Shown: positions 8,938 to 18,580, numbered from the stretch's first letter. The stretch: DNA of 64,000 bases from Ga0077555 sp050187415 (GCA_050187415.1 JBFWXN010000005.1:68503-132502); one strand, 5' to 3'. Notes: generated from the letters alone by a model not told the origin. Program-made: numbers and translations.

Positions 8938-10584
8938 TCAGGAGGCGGGGGGCAGGCGATGTGAGAACGCCGTCTCGGCCGAGGTGACGAACTCGAGCAG
9001 GGCGGTCTGCCCGTCCTCGGTCGCGCGTCTCGCACGGCGGAAGGCGTCGGCCACCTGATCGGGATCGTCGACCCGCTCGCTCCAGGCGCCGAGCTCTCTC
9101 GCGATGCCCGCGTAGTTGCCGCCGAGATCGCGCGAATTGTGCCGCTCGTGCGAAAGCTTCATGTGCGGGATCTCGATGGCCATGGTCGAGTTGTTGAGCA
9201 CCACAGTCAGCGTAGGAATGCCGGCACGAACTGCGGTTTCGAGGTCGAGGCCGGTCATGCCGAAGGCCGCGTCGCCCATGAAGTTGACGCAGAACTTATC
9301 GGGAGCCGCGATCTTGGCTCCGATGGTCAGGCCCAGGCCGGTGCCGAGCTGGTGCGATTTGCCCCAGCCCATATAGCCGCGCGGCCGGGTTGCCCGATAA
9401 AACGGCAGGATCTGGTCCCGCGGGCTGCCTGAATCGTGCGTGACGATGGCGTCCTTCGGATCCACGACACGCATGAACTCGTTGATGACGCGATAGGGAT
9501 TGATCGGCCGCTCGCCCGACGTCAGCTTCGCCTGCCAGCCGGCGAGCCACTCCGTGCGCAACTTGCCGAGCGCAGCGGCGTTCTCAGGCCCGCGTTTCGT
9601 CTTGCCGAGCCGGTCCTTCACGGCCTCGACCAGCGCGGTAAGCACAAGCCTGGCATCGCCGAGGATGCCGATCTCGGCAGCCACGCTCTTGTTCAGGTCG
9701 CGCGCGTCGTTGGTGGCATGGATGACCCGCTTGTCGGGCGCGATGGCCGGGCTGGTGATGCGATGTGGCGTGAACGAGCAGCCTATGCCGCACACGACGT
9801 CTGCCGCGCGAAGGGCCTGCAGGCCATGGCCGGTGAAAACGATGCCGCCTGTGCCGACGGCCAGCGCGTGGTCCTCGGGAAACGCGCTCTTGGCATCGCC
9901 CGAGGTCATGACCGGAGCTTGCAAAAGCTCGGCGAGCTCGATCAGTTCGGGCGTTGCCTCAGCGTAGAGGACCCCCTGCCCGGCATAGAGAAGGGGGTTT
10001 CGCGCCTCGATCAGCAGCTTTGCTGCGTCGTCGATATCACGCGGGTCGGGGGCGGAACGGACTTCGCGCACATTGGCGTAAGCGGGCGGCGCATCGAGCT
10101 TTGCCTTCACCACGTCCGTCGGCACCTCGACCATCACCGGCCCGAGCCGCCCATTGCGCAGGCCGTTGAATGCCCGGCGCATCACGGCGCCCACCTGTGT
10201 CGGCAGATTGAGCGGCTCCACCTGCTTGGTGACGCTGGCGAATGTTCTCGTCGAGTTGAACATCGGGAAAACGTGCGCCACGTCGCGCGGATGGCCGAGG
10301 GGCAGGAACAAGACGGGTGCGCTGTCGGAGTAAGCTGACGCGATGCCCGGGAAGGCGTTCTCGGCGCCGGGGCCGTACTGCATGGCGAACACTGCAGGCG
10401 GGCGGCCGTTTGCGGTGCGCGCGAAACCTGACGCCATGTCGACGCCGACGCGTTCCTGCCGACAGATGACTGGCTTCAGCCCCGCTGCCACCGCCGCCTC
10501 GATGATCGGGGTCGTCGGGAAGCAGAACAGCGTCGAGATGCCCTCGCGCTTCAAGATGTCGGCAATGGCGTCCATGACCATCAT
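8938..10584 (-). CDS. Thiamine pyrophosphate-dependent enzyme, acetolactate synthase-like
   Basis: A 548-residue enzyme with the three-domain plan of TPP decarboxylases and synthases. The catalytic Glu lies in VICRQERVGVDMASG, the central domain spans about residues 190-330, and the cofactor domain has GDAAFGMTGLDLETA followed by VVLNNS, the GDG(x)nN motif with the third Gly replaced, as in several subfamilies. It is not obviously IlvB, Gcl or oxalyl-CoA decarboxylase. It starts with ATG-ATG at 10584, behind a GAGGAG-type site. Its neighbours, an orphan solute-binding protein and an HD protein, suggest use of an imported organic acid, but that is inference. Confidence 0.88.
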   Translation of the reverse strand: MMVMDAIADILKREGISTLFCFPTTPIIEAAVAAGLKPVICRQERVGVDMASGFARTANGRPPAVFAMQYGPGAENAFPGIASAYSDSAPVLFLPLGHPRDVAHVFPMFNSTRTFASVTKQVEPLNLPTQVGAVMRRAFNGLRNGRLGPVMVEVPTDVVKAKLDAPPAYANVREVRSAPDPRDIDDAAKLLIEARNPLLYAGQGVLYAEATPELIELAELLQAPVMTSGDAKSAFPEDHALAVGTGGIVFTGHGLQALRAADVVCGIGCSFTPHRITSPAIAPDKRVIHATNDARDLNKSVAAEIGILGDARLVLTALVEAVKDRLGKTKRGPENAAALGKLRTEWLAGWQAKLTSGERPINPYRVINEFMRVVDPKDAIVTHDSGSPRDQILPFYRATRPRGYMGWGKSHQLGTGLGLTIGAKIAAPDKFCVNFMGDAAFGMTGLDLETAVRAGIPTLTVVLNNSTMAIEIPHMKLSHERHNSRDLGGNYAGIARELGAWSERVDDPDQVADAFRRARRATEDGQTALLEFVTSAETAFSHRLPPAS

Positions 10585-10678
10585 GGCGTGCGTCTCCTCG
10601 CGTTGGTTGGTGTTTGCCCAAGCGTGTCAGATGCGCTGGCCCCACGCCAGTCGCGTTTCGACCGTGGGGTCGAAGGAG

Positions 10679-12643
10679 CTACTTCACGAGTTCGATGAAC
10701 TCGATGCCGAGGTGGCGCTCCGGCAATTCGAGCCGCAGGCGTCCCGAGGCCGGCTTGACCAGAATGCCCACCTCGTCGCTCTTGTTGTTGCCGGCGTAGC
10801 CCGATGGCACAGCGTTGCCTTCGATGTAGCTCTGACCGAGATAAAGATAGCGGTTGCTGTCGATACGCAGCAGACGTCCGATCTTGCGCTGAGAGCCCGT
10901 GGTTTTGTGAAAAACGTAAACTTTGCCGGTTCGTGCGATCTCGCACCGGAAGTAGTTGTACGCGAAGACGCCGAGATCGCCGACCTGCACCGAGCGGCAG
11001 CGCCAGTTGCCGAACGGCTCGTTGAAATCGAAGGCGACGGAGCCGCCCTTCAGGACCTGGGCGAGTGCCGCTTGTCCTTGACGCTGGTCGTCGTCGCGGT
11101 TGGCGTCGGCGCGCGCCTTCTCGATCGCCTTGGTCTTGGTGTCCTCGAGATTGACGATGCGTGTCAAATCGTCGGCGGACAACAAGTCTGCGAGGTCAGG
11201 CGGCAAGACGCTTTGAGCCGGCCTCGGGGGCGGCGAAGCAGCGGGGGATGGAGTGGCGGCTGGCTGTGACGGCGCCGGCTGAGGCCTCGCCGTGGCCGGC
11301 TGCGATGTCGTCGCCGGCGGCGGGACGCTTGTCGCCTGGCTCGCTCCGAGTCGCGGCGAGGGAACGGGTGGAGCGGTCGCGACGGATGACGGGCTCGCGC
11401 TCGACGACGGCGCCACTCGAGCGGAACCGGACGACGTCCCGTTCCGCAGGAGCGACCAGGCGGCGACGCCGCCGAGCATGAGGACAATGCTGCTCGCGAC
11501 CAGCAGTGGCACCAGTCTGCGTGCCGAATTGCTCTCGGGTGCGCGCGCGCCTGCATCCGCAATGTCGGTGAAGCTGACGTGTCGCGGCGCAGCATTGGCG
11601 GAGGCCGATGCCGTCGAATTTGCGGGCTGCGATCGGCTTGTCCCCGGCGCCGCGACGGCCGCAGAGGGCGCCACGGAGGAGGCCACGACCGGAGCCTCGG
11701 CCTGCGCCGCGTTCGAGGTCAGCAGGTCCCGCAACGCGCCGATCGACTGTGGACGCTCGGTCATGCGCAGGCGCATGGCCCGATCGATGCCGGCAAGAAA
11801 GCCCGGCCGGAAGCCGTGGTCCTGCGGCAGTTCTTCGGCGATCGGTTTCAGGTCGTCTTCCAACTGACGCTCGGTCGCCTCAGGTGGGGTTCGGCCGGTT
11901 ATCGTCCGATAAAGTGTCGCCCCGAACGCGTAGACGTCGGACCATGGCCCCTGCGAGCGGCCGGAGCTGGTGTATTGCTCAGGTGGCGAGAAGCCGCCCT
12001 TCACGATTGCCGACATCATCTGCGAGCGTTCGGCCAGCGCCTGCCGCGCCGCCCCGAAATCGATCAGGCACGGCGTGTTGTCCTTGCGGATCAGGATGTT
12101 GTCGGGGGCGAGGTCGCGATGCAGCAATCCCGCATTGTGAATGAACTGCAGCGCATCGAGCAGGCGGCCGAGCCAGACGTCGATCTCGGCTTGGGTGGGC
12201 GTGCGGCCGAGCTGATCGCGCCACGTCTTCATGCTGACGCCGTCTTCGTAGCCCAGCACCATGTAGGCCGTGCCGTTGGCTTCGAACACGTCGGTCACGT
12301 CGACCACGTTCGGGTGCTTGCACCGACCGAGTGAGCGTCCCTCCTGCAGGAACCGGTCGAGCGCCCACGTGTAGGTCGGCGGGTCGGTGGGGCGCACCTC
12401 GGAGGTGGCACCGTCCCGGTAGGCGAACTGGCGTGGGAAATGCTCCTTGATGGCGACGATGCGGCCGAGGGTTTCGTGACGGGCCACGTAGGTGATGCCG
12501 AAGCCGCCGGCGGCGATCACGCTTTCAACCACGTACCGATCGAGACGCGCCCCGGTCGGTAGGGCGGAAAACCCGTGTCCGACGCTGGCCCGCGTCGCAG
12601 CCGCGCCGTCGCGTTGGCCTGCCCTCTGGTCGTCTGTCGCCAT
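10679..12643 (-). CDS. Membrane-anchored serine/threonine protein kinase with unknown C-terminal domain
   Basis: A 654-residue eukaryotic-type kinase. The kinase domain covers about residues 36-310: Gly-rich loop AAGGFGITY, catalytic Lys66 in VAIKEHFP, HRDLAPDN (Asp177) and DFG at 195-197. An Ala/Pro/Ser-rich linker leads to one membrane segment at about 377-398. After it come a low-complexity Pro/Ser/Ala stretch and a C-terminal region of about 150 residues (from LPPDLADLLSADD to the end) that would lie in the periplasm and that I do not recognise; it lacks PASTA repeats. It stands on its own between the TPP enzyme and the TauE gene. Confidence 0.88.
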   Translation of the reverse strand: MATDDQRAGQRDGAAATRASVGHGFSALPTGARLDRYVVESVIAAGGFGITYVARHETLGRIVAIKEHFPRQFAYRDGATSEVRPTDPPTYTWALDRFLQEGRSLGRCKHPNVVDVTDVFEANGTAYMVLGYEDGVSMKTWRDQLGRTPTQAEIDVWLGRLLDALQFIHNAGLLHRDLAPDNILIRKDNTPCLIDFGAARQALAERSQMMSAIVKGGFSPPEQYTSSGRSQGPWSDVYAFGATLYRTITGRTPPEATERQLEDDLKPIAEELPQDHGFRPGFLAGIDRAMRLRMTERPQSIGALRDLLTSNAAQAEAPVVASSVAPSAAVAAPGTSRSQPANSTASASANAAPRHVSFTDIADAGARAPESNSARRLVPLLVASSIVLMLGGVAAWSLLRNGTSSGSARVAPSSSASPSSVATAPPVPSPRLGASQATSVPPPATTSQPATARPQPAPSQPAATPSPAASPPPRPAQSVLPPDLADLLSADDLTRIVNLEDTKTKAIEKARADANRDDDQRQGQAALAQVLKGGSVAFDFNEPFGNWRCRSVQVGDLGVFAYNYFRCEIARTGKVYVFHKTTGSQRKIGRLLRIDSNRYLYLGQSYIEGNAVPSGYAGNNKSDEVGILVKPASGRLRLELPERHLGIEFIELVK

Positions 12644-12781
12644 CCGCAGGCTCCTGGCTCTCTTGCTCGGCGCCGATACACCTGTTCGCCCGCAGGGAGC
12701 GGCCGATGCAGCCGCCTTCTGTCTACCGGAATTTCCCCGGTTGCAAGCCCGCCCGGCAACTCTGCATGAGCGGCAACAGCG

Positions 12782-13534
12782 TCAGGGCCCCTTGAGGGCC
12801 CGGCCTATCAAGACGAGGCCGCCTATGACGATCGTCGCCTCGATCATGGTCTCGTGAAGTTTCACCGGCAACCGTCGCGACAGCCAACGCGCGATCAGCG
12901 TGCCCGGCGTTGCCATCGCTCCGATCAGCACGGCGACGAGGCAGAGTTTTGGCGGCAACTCGCCTGCCGCCGCGAAGACGCCGGTCTTGGCGATGCCGAC
13001 CAGTGCACTTGCGAGGGCGTCGGTCGCGATGACCGGCATGCCGCTCAACCCCATCGACATCAGCATGGCGATGAGAATGACGCCGGTACCCGTCATGCCG
13101 CCCGTCAGAAACCCGTAGAAGGCGCCTGCTGCACCAACGCCAGGGCCGCTCAGGCGGAATCGTCGGCGCGCGATGAGGCGGCGCAAAGGCACCATGAGAA
13201 TGAGCCCGGTCCCGATCACCAGCGCGGCGCCGCGGCCCGACAGCATCGTGTAGGACCAGGCGCCGATCATCGTGGTCGGAATGGCGAAGGCGGCAATGGT
13301 CAGCGCCTTCGGCAAATCGAGATGCTCGCGAAAGATGTAAACGCGGGTTGGATTGGTAATGAGCGCCGAGAGGCTGATCACCGGCACGATGGCCTCCGGC
13401 CCGATCAGCGGCACCAGCACGAGCGGCATCAGCATGCCGGTACCGTAGCCCGCGAGGCCGCCGATGGTCTGCGTTACGAGCGCGGTGACCGAGATCAATC
13501 CGATCTGCCAAAGCTCGAGCCCGAAAATGGTCAT
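12782..13534 (-). CDS. Sulfite exporter TauE/SafE family permease
   Basis: A 250-residue polytopic membrane protein with two similar halves, each opening with a Gly-rich helix (GGLAGYGTGMLMP near the start and GAFYGFLTGGMTGTG in the middle). This is the TauE/SafE (DUF81) pattern; members export sulfite, sulfoacetate and other organic anions. I prefer ATG at 13534, which gives MTIFGLELWQIG; a TTG at 13558 would overlap the MBL stop codon by four bases and add eight residues. It is the last gene of the operon that begins with the DacF-like gene. The substrate cannot be told. Confidence 0.85.
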   Translation of the reverse strand: MTIFGLELWQIGLISVTALVTQTIGGLAGYGTGMLMPLVLVPLIGPEAIVPVISLSALITNPTRVYIFREHLDLPKALTIAAFAIPTTMIGAWSYTMLSGRGAALVIGTGLILMVPLRRLIARRRFRLSGPGVGAAGAFYGFLTGGMTGTGVILIAMLMSMGLSGMPVIATDALASALVGIAKTGVFAAAGELPPKLCLVAVLIGAMATPGTLIARWLSRRLPVKLHETMIEATIVIGGLVLIGRALKGP

Positions 13535-13554
13535 TCCCGCGGGCCCCCGGCCGG

Positions 13555-14352
13555 TCAATCGAAGTGCACCACCATCCCATCATAGGCGGGCTCGACATGC
13601 GGCGGCAGCTCGCGCTTCAGGGCCGCATAGTCGAGGTCGATGTGCAGGTGCGTGAGAATGGCACGCTTCGGTCGCACTCGCTCGATCCATTCGAGGGCCT
13701 GCGCGACGGAAAAGTGGCTCGGGTGCTCGATGTAGCGCAGCGCGTCGACCACCCAAAGATCGAGCCCCTGGAGCAACGCCTCGGAGCCGGGTGGGATGCC
13801 GCTGATGTCCGGTGAATAGGCGACGTTGCGCACGCGGAAGCCAAGCGAGATCTGGTTGCCGTGATGCTGCTCGATCGGTATCGCCACGATCGGACCGGCA
13901 GCGCCGTTGACGGTGATCGGGTCTGGCGGCGTGATGTCGTTGGCGGTGAGGATCGGTGGATAGCTCGAACCTGGCGCGGTCGCGAAACAGTAGCCGAAGC
14001 GTGTCTTAAGCGAGGCCCCGGTCAAAGCGTCGAAATGCACGTCGACGCGTTTTCGCATGTTGAAGGCGAGGATCCGCAGATCGTCGATGCCGTGGGTGTG
14101 GTCGGCATGGTCATGGGTGAAGGCGACACTGTCGATGGCGCCGACGTCGGCGTCGAGCAGCTGCTCGCGCAGATCCGGCGGCGTGTCGACGAGCAGCCGC
14201 GTGTGGCCGCGGCCGGCGATGCGTTCGATCAGCGCTGCACACCGGCGCCGGCGGTTCTTGGGATTGGAGGGATCGCAGGCGCCCCAGTTGTTGCCCAGCC
14301 GCGGCACGCCGCCCGATGATCCGCTGCCGAGCAACGTCAGGCGGTAGCTCAT
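13555..14352 (-). CDS. MBL-fold metallo-hydrolase (PhnP-like)
   Basis: A 265-residue metallo-beta-lactamase fold hydrolase. It opens with LTLLGSGSSGGVPRLGNNWG, and its metal-binding motif is THDHADHTHGIDD. Further ligands appear in SPDISGIP and LTHLHIDLDY. These features fit the PhnP or RNase Z-like phosphodiesterase branch rather than lactamases. It starts four bases inside the end of the TatD gene (14349-14352), so the two are translationally coupled. The pair tatD-mbl after metG is a common alphaproteobacterial arrangement. Its natural substrate, possibly a cyclic phosphodiester, is not known here. Confidence 0.88.
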   Translation of the reverse strand: MSYRLTLLGSGSSGGVPRLGNNWGACDPSNPKNRRRRCAALIERIAGRGHTRLLVDTPPDLREQLLDADVGAIDSVAFTHDHADHTHGIDDLRILAFNMRKRVDVHFDALTGASLKTRFGYCFATAPGSSYPPILTANDITPPDPITVNGAAGPIVAIPIEQHHGNQISLGFRVRNVAYSPDISGIPPGSEALLQGLDLWVVDALRYIEHPSHFSVAQALEWIERVRPKRAILTHLHIDLDYAALKRELPPHVEPAYDGMVVHFD

Positions 14353-15146
14353 GCGTCGGCTCCTGCCGCCCGACGTGGCACTTTCCGGAACAGGCGATAG
14401 AAGTTCGCCGTTGTCGCGGTGCCAAGCTCCGTCGGGGAGATGCCCCTGACCCTGGCCAGCGCAGCCGCGGTATGCACCACGAAAGCGGGCTCGTTGCGCT
14501 TGCCCCGAAACGGCTCCGGCGCGAGAAAGGGGGCATCGGTCTCGATCAGCAGACGGTCGAGCGGAACCTCGGCGGCGATGGCCCGGAGGGCATCTGATTT
14601 CTTGAACGTCACGACACCCGAAAACGAGACATAGTGGCCGAGCGCTACCGCGCGCCGCGCCAACTCCGCGCCACCCGTGAAGCAGTGCAGGATCGCCGGG
14701 AACGGGCCCTTCGCGGTCTCGTCCTCGAGGATGCGGATGGTGTCCTGATCGGCGTCGCGCGTGTGGATTTCGAGCGGAAGGCCGGTCTCACGCGCGGCGG
14801 CGATGTGCCGACGGAACCCTTCGGCTTGCGCCTCGGGCGGCGACTTCTTGTAGAAGTAGTCGAGCCCGGCCTCGCCGATGCCGACGCACTTCGGATGCTC
14901 GGACAGCCGGATGATCTCGTCCAGCCCGATATCGAGTTCCTCGTGGGCACGATGGGGATGCGTGCCCACCGTGCAGTAGACGTCGTCGTAGGCCTCGGCA
15001 ATGGCGCGATAGGCAGCGTGATTGCGGATCTGGGTCGAGATGGTCACCAGAACGCCGACGCCCGCATCCCTGGCGCGCGCGACATAAGCATCGCGATCGG
15101 CCTCGAAGTCGGGAAAGTCGAGGTGGCAGTGGTGATCGACGAGCAT
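14349..15146 (-). CDS. TatD-family metal-dependent DNase/hydrolase
   Basis: A 265-residue TIM-barrel hydrolase of the amidohydrolase superfamily. Metal ligands are visible in order: DHHCHLDFPDF, then GIGEAGLDYFY, LEIHTRD, LHCFTGG and ETDAPFLAPEP. TatD proteins are 3'-5' exonucleases or deacylases in the cytosol. ATG at 15146 overlaps the metG TGA by one base (TGATG); a GTG just upstream at 15149 would add one residue. It is coupled to metG before it and to the MBL gene after it. Confidence 0.93.
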   Translation of the reverse strand: MLVDHHCHLDFPDFEADRDAYVARARDAGVGVLVTISTQIRNHAAYRAIAEAYDDVYCTVGTHPHRAHEELDIGLDEIIRLSEHPKCVGIGEAGLDYFYKKSPPEAQAEGFRRHIAAARETGLPLEIHTRDADQDTIRILEDETAKGPFPAILHCFTGGAELARRAVALGHYVSFSGVVTFKKSDALRAIAAEVPLDRLLIETDAPFLAPEPFRGKRNEPAFVVHTAAALARVRGISPTELGTATTANFYRLFRKVPRRAAGADA

Positions 15147-16765
15147 CACGCCGTGTCCCCCTTGCCCTTCTCCTTCGCTTTCTTGCCCGGCTTCGGCGGC
15201 TTTGCCGGGACGTCGTCACCATCCTCGACCGGACGCACGTAGCGTGGGAAGACGCCGACCGGAGATGGCAGTTCTGTGCCCGGCGTCAGCCGTCCCGCCT
15301 TGCCGAGGTGGGCGAACGTGCGCCGCCCGGTCTCCTGACCCAGAAGGGCGAGCAGCTTTGCCGCCGACGTCGGCATGGCGGGTTGCGCCAGAATGGCGAG
15401 TTGGCGCACGACCTCGGCCGTGACGTAGAGGATCGTGCCTTTGCGCTCGACACCGAGCGACTTGTCGAACGGCTTTTCGCTCGCGAAATAGCGGTCGGCG
15501 TCTGCGATCACCGACCAAAGGGTATCGAGCCACGCCTTCAGTGCCTGTTTCTCCATAGCGGCGGTGGCGACTGGATACATGGCATCTGCAGCCGCCAGCA
15601 TCGCCTCGTCCTCGGGCGTCAGCGGGCCCGGCGCCGGCACCTTGCCGTCGAAGCCCTTGGCGATCATCGACAGCGAGCGCTGGGCAAGATTGCCGAGTCC
15701 GTTGGCGAGATCGGCGTTGATTCGCGTCTCGATCGCCTCGGGGCTATAGCTGCCGTCCTGGCCGAAGGCCGCATCGCGCAGAAAGAAATAGCGCACCGGA
15801 TCGACGCCGTAGGCTTTCACGAGGTCGAATGGATCGATCACGTTGCCGACCGACTTCGACATTTTCTCGCCCTTGCTGAGCATGAAACCATGGGCAAAGA
15901 CGCGCTTGGGGAGTTCGAGGCCGGCGGACATGAGGAAAGCCGGCCAGTAGACGGCGTGAAAGCGTACGATGTCCTTGCCGATCACATGCACGTCGCACGG
16001 CCAGAAGCGTTTCAGCGTGCTGTCGCCTCGGTTGAGGAGCCCGGTCGCGGTGACGTAGTTGTTGAGCGCGTCGATCCATACGTACATGACGTGCGCCGGA
16101 TTGCCCGGAACCGGGATACCCCAGTCGAGAGACGCGCGCGAGATGGAGAGATCCTGAAGGCCGCCCGCGACAAAGCTTTTCACCTCGTTGCGCCGCTCGG
16201 GCGGCAGGATGAACTCGGGGTTGGCCTGGTAGTGAGCCAGCAGGCGATCCTGGTAGGCAGAAAGGCGGAAGAAGTAGCTCTCCTCCTCGGTCCATTCGAC
16301 CGGCGAGCCGAGCGGTTCCCGCCGCACGCCATCAGCTCCCAAGATCGTCTCGGCTTCGTCGAAGTAGGCTTCCTGGCGCACGGAATACCAACCGGCATAC
16401 TTGGACAGATAGATGTCGCCGTTCGCCTCGATCCGCTTCCAGAGCTCCTGGCACGCCTCGTAATGGCGGGGCTCGGTGGTGCGGATGTAATCATCGTACG
16501 AGCAATCGAGCGCGTCCTCCATGTGGCGGAACACGGCCGAATTTCGGTCGGCAAGCTGCTTCGGCGGAATGCCTTCGGCGACCGCGGTCTGCTTCATCTT
16601 GAGGCCATGCTCGTCCGTACCCGTCAGAAAGAACACGTCGCGGCCGTCGAGGCGGGCAAAGCGTGCGATGGCGTCCGTCGTCAGGGCGGTGTAGGCGTGA
16701 CCGATGTGCGGGAGACCGTTGGGATAAAAGATCGGTGTCGTCACATAAAACGTCTTGGCGCTCAT
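15146..16765 (-). CDS. metG: Methionine--tRNA ligase
   Basis: A class I aminoacyl-tRNA synthetase that charges initiator and elongator tRNA-Met. The HIGH signature is HIGH in GLPHIGHAY near residue 20, and the KMSKS loop is present in GEKMSKSVGN. The zinc-knuckle region (AGWYSVRQEAYFDE) lacks the paired Cys, the short form of the enzyme. The C terminus ends in a Lys/Pro-rich tail (PKPGKKAKEKGKG) that may help bind tRNA. The 539-residue length is typical of short alphaproteobacterial MetG. I take ATG at 16765 (MSAKTFYVTT); ATG at 16780 adds five residues and cannot be excluded. Confidence 0.96.
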   Translation of the reverse strand: MSAKTFYVTTPIFYPNGLPHIGHAYTALTTDAIARFARLDGRDVFFLTGTDEHGLKMKQTAVAEGIPPKQLADRNSAVFRHMEDALDCSYDDYIRTTEPRHYEACQELWKRIEANGDIYLSKYAGWYSVRQEAYFDEAETILGADGVRREPLGSPVEWTEEESYFFRLSAYQDRLLAHYQANPEFILPPERRNEVKSFVAGGLQDLSISRASLDWGIPVPGNPAHVMYVWIDALNNYVTATGLLNRGDSTLKRFWPCDVHVIGKDIVRFHAVYWPAFLMSAGLELPKRVFAHGFMLSKGEKMSKSVGNVIDPFDLVKAYGVDPVRYFFLRDAAFGQDGSYSPEAIETRINADLANGLGNLAQRSLSMIAKGFDGKVPAPGPLTPEDEAMLAAADAMYPVATAAMEKQALKAWLDTLWSVIADADRYFASEKPFDKSLGVERKGTILYVTAEVVRQLAILAQPAMPTSAAKLLALLGQETGRRTFAHLGKAGRLTPGTELPSPVGVFPRYVRPVEDGDDVPAKPPKPGKKAKEKGKGDTA

Positions 16766-16826
16766 GGCCGTGGCTCCCATGGGTCTCCCGGCGTCGGATC
16801 GCGTGCCGGCTCCGAGCGGCGACCCA

Positions 16827-17948
16827 TCAGCCGCGTGAAGCCACGCCGATCCGGCCGAATGTTTGCAGGATCAATGATTTGCGATCGAGGTTGAGCGCCT
16901 GGGCCTCGCTCTTTTCGCGCGCGATTGTTTCCCACAGCTCGGCCCATGTGGCAAGCCTCGCCTCCGGCACGAGGCGCCGAGCCAACTGGGCCTCCTGGTC
17001 GTTCGACGCAAGGCCGGCGCCGGTCCGCACCAGTCGGGCGATCAGCTTGAGGAGCAGGTCGAACATCATCTCATAGCGCTCGGCAGCGGCCTGGGACGCG
17101 GTTTCGTCGGCGAGCGCGTGCACGGCCGGCCAGTCGATGGCGGGGAGCCGGCCGATGATCTGCCGAATCCGGGCGTCGAGTTTCAATCCGTCGCCGAGCC
17201 AGAGCGCGAGAGCGCGACGGGCGCTGCCCTCGGCAAGCGCGATCAGCCGTGACCAGTCATCCGGACCGGGGGGATCATGCTCGTCCGGTGCGAGCGCCTG
17301 CAGCACGGCGCGGCGAAGATCGGCGTCGGCGAGTGGCTGCAGGTCCAGCACCCGACAGCGCGACCGGATGGTCGGCAAGAGGCGGCCCGGCGCGGCTGTC
17401 AGCAGCAGGAAGAACGTCCGCAGGGGGGGCTCTTCCAGCGATTTCAGAAGCGCATTGGCCGCATTGGCGTTGAGCTGGTCCGCCGTGTCGACGATCACGA
17501 CGCGCCAGCTCGACGCATCGCTGGCATGCGACAGGAACGACTTGACGCGGCGTACCTCGTCGACCGGGATAACCTGGAGGTGACGCTTGTTGCGATGGTC
17601 CCACGGGCGACGCAGCACCATGAGACCGGGATGCGAGAGCGCCAGCACCTGGCGGGCGGCGATGGTTTCCGGCGCGACATCGAGCGAACGGCGCGCCGGG
17701 TCGCGTTCGGCGGGCGACGCCAGCACATGGCGCGCCAGACGGTAGGCAAAGGTGGCCTTGCCGATGCCGTCCGTGCCCGACACCAGCCATCCATGGTGCA
17801 TGCGACCCGAGGCAAAGCTTTCGGCCATGGTTCGCTCGGCGGCCTCGTGGCCGAAGAGCTTGGCGGTGGCGCGCGGGTGCGGCACACCCTCCAGTTTGTC
17901 GGCCTCGGGCGGGGCCTCGATCTCCAGCACCGTCGGTGTGCGGGCCAT
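16827..17948 (-). CDS. holB: DNA polymerase III subunit delta-prime
   Basis: A 373-residue AAA+ protein of the clamp-loader complex, which opens the beta clamp and loads it on primed DNA. The nucleotide-binding region reads VSGTDGIGKATFAYRL, a modified P loop. VIVDTADQLNANAANALLKSLEEPP (given here in part) is the classic delta-prime/tau signature, and TIRSRCRVLDLQPL follows. The zinc-binding cysteines of E. coli delta-prime are absent. Its start ATG at 17948 overlaps the tmk stop codon by one base, so the two are coupled as in many proteobacteria. Confidence 0.94.
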   Translation of the reverse strand: MARTPTVLEIEAPPEADKLEGVPHPRATAKLFGHEAAERTMAESFASGRMHHGWLVSGTDGIGKATFAYRLARHVLASPAERDPARRSLDVAPETIAARQVLALSHPGLMVLRRPWDHRNKRHLQVIPVDEVRRVKSFLSHASDASSWRVVIVDTADQLNANAANALLKSLEEPPLRTFFLLLTAAPGRLLPTIRSRCRVLDLQPLADADLRRAVLQALAPDEHDPPGPDDWSRLIALAEGSARRALALWLGDGLKLDARIRQIIGRLPAIDWPAVHALADETASQAAAERYEMMFDLLLKLIARLVRTGAGLASNDQEAQLARRLVPEARLATWAELWETIAREKSEAQALNLDRKSLILQTFGRIGVASRG

Positions 17949-18580
17949 CAGAGGTCGATCCCGAGACGGCAGGCGACGACGCGGCGCACCTCGATCGCGA
18001 TCGTGCCGACGTCGCCGGTGCCATCGACAAGCGCGACGCGGTCGGGATGGTCGCGGGCCAATTCGACGAAGCCGGTTCTCAGCCGTCGATGGTAGTCGGC
18101 GCCGCGAGCCTCGTAGCCATCGGTGACGCCGCTGCGCGCGCGAGCGCGGGCCAGCCCCACGTCGACCGGCACGTCGAGGACGATGCTCAGATCGGGAGGC
18201 AATCCACCGACGACCAGCGCTTCGAGGGTCTCGATCGAGGATGAGGGCAGCGACCCGGCGGCACCCTGGTAGACGCGCGTCGAATCGGAGAACCGGTCAC
18301 AGATGACCCACTGCCCCCGCTCGATGGCGGGCTGGATCACGGCGGAGATATGGTCCGCGCGGGCGGCATAGAAGAGGAGGGCTTCGGCCAGGGGAACATG
18401 CGGCGGCAGCGAGGGGTCCAGGATGAAACTACGCAGGCGCTCTGCAAACGGCGAGCCGCCCGGCTCCCGGGTTTCGACCACAGCCTGACCGGAGCGGCGC
18501 ACGGCGTCGGCAAGCAGCCGGGCCTGGGTGGATTTGCCCGAGCCTTCGCCGCCTTCGAACGTGATGAACTTGCCGCGCAT
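17948..18580 (-). CDS. tmk: Thymidylate kinase
   Basis: Phosphorylates dTMP to dTDP in the cytosol. The 210-residue product has the P loop FEGGEGSGKSTQARLL at the N terminus, the substrate-binding segment TREPGGSPFAERLR, and the DRFSDSTRVYQG motif with the catalytic DR pair. ATG at 18580 is chosen because the family always begins a few residues before the P loop. A longer in-frame extension to 18793 would lie inside the methyltransferase gene. It is 31 bases downstream of the methyltransferase gene and overlaps holB by one base. Confidence 0.96.
   Translation of the reverse strand: MRGKFITFEGGEGSGKSTQARLLADAVRRSGQAVVETREPGGSPFAERLRSFILDPSLPPHVPLAEALLFYAARADHISAVIQPAIERGQWVICDRFSDSTRVYQGAAGSLPSSSIETLEALVVGGLPPDLSIVLDVPVDVGLARARARSGVTDGYEARGADYHRRLRTGFVELARDHPDRVALVDGTGDVGTIAIEVRRVVACRLGIDL

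Noticed and set aside
10640..10672. A ccccacg/cgtgggg stem after the kinase gene as terminator
   Set aside because: The stem is only 7 bp with a 16-base loop and no T tract follows on the minus strand.
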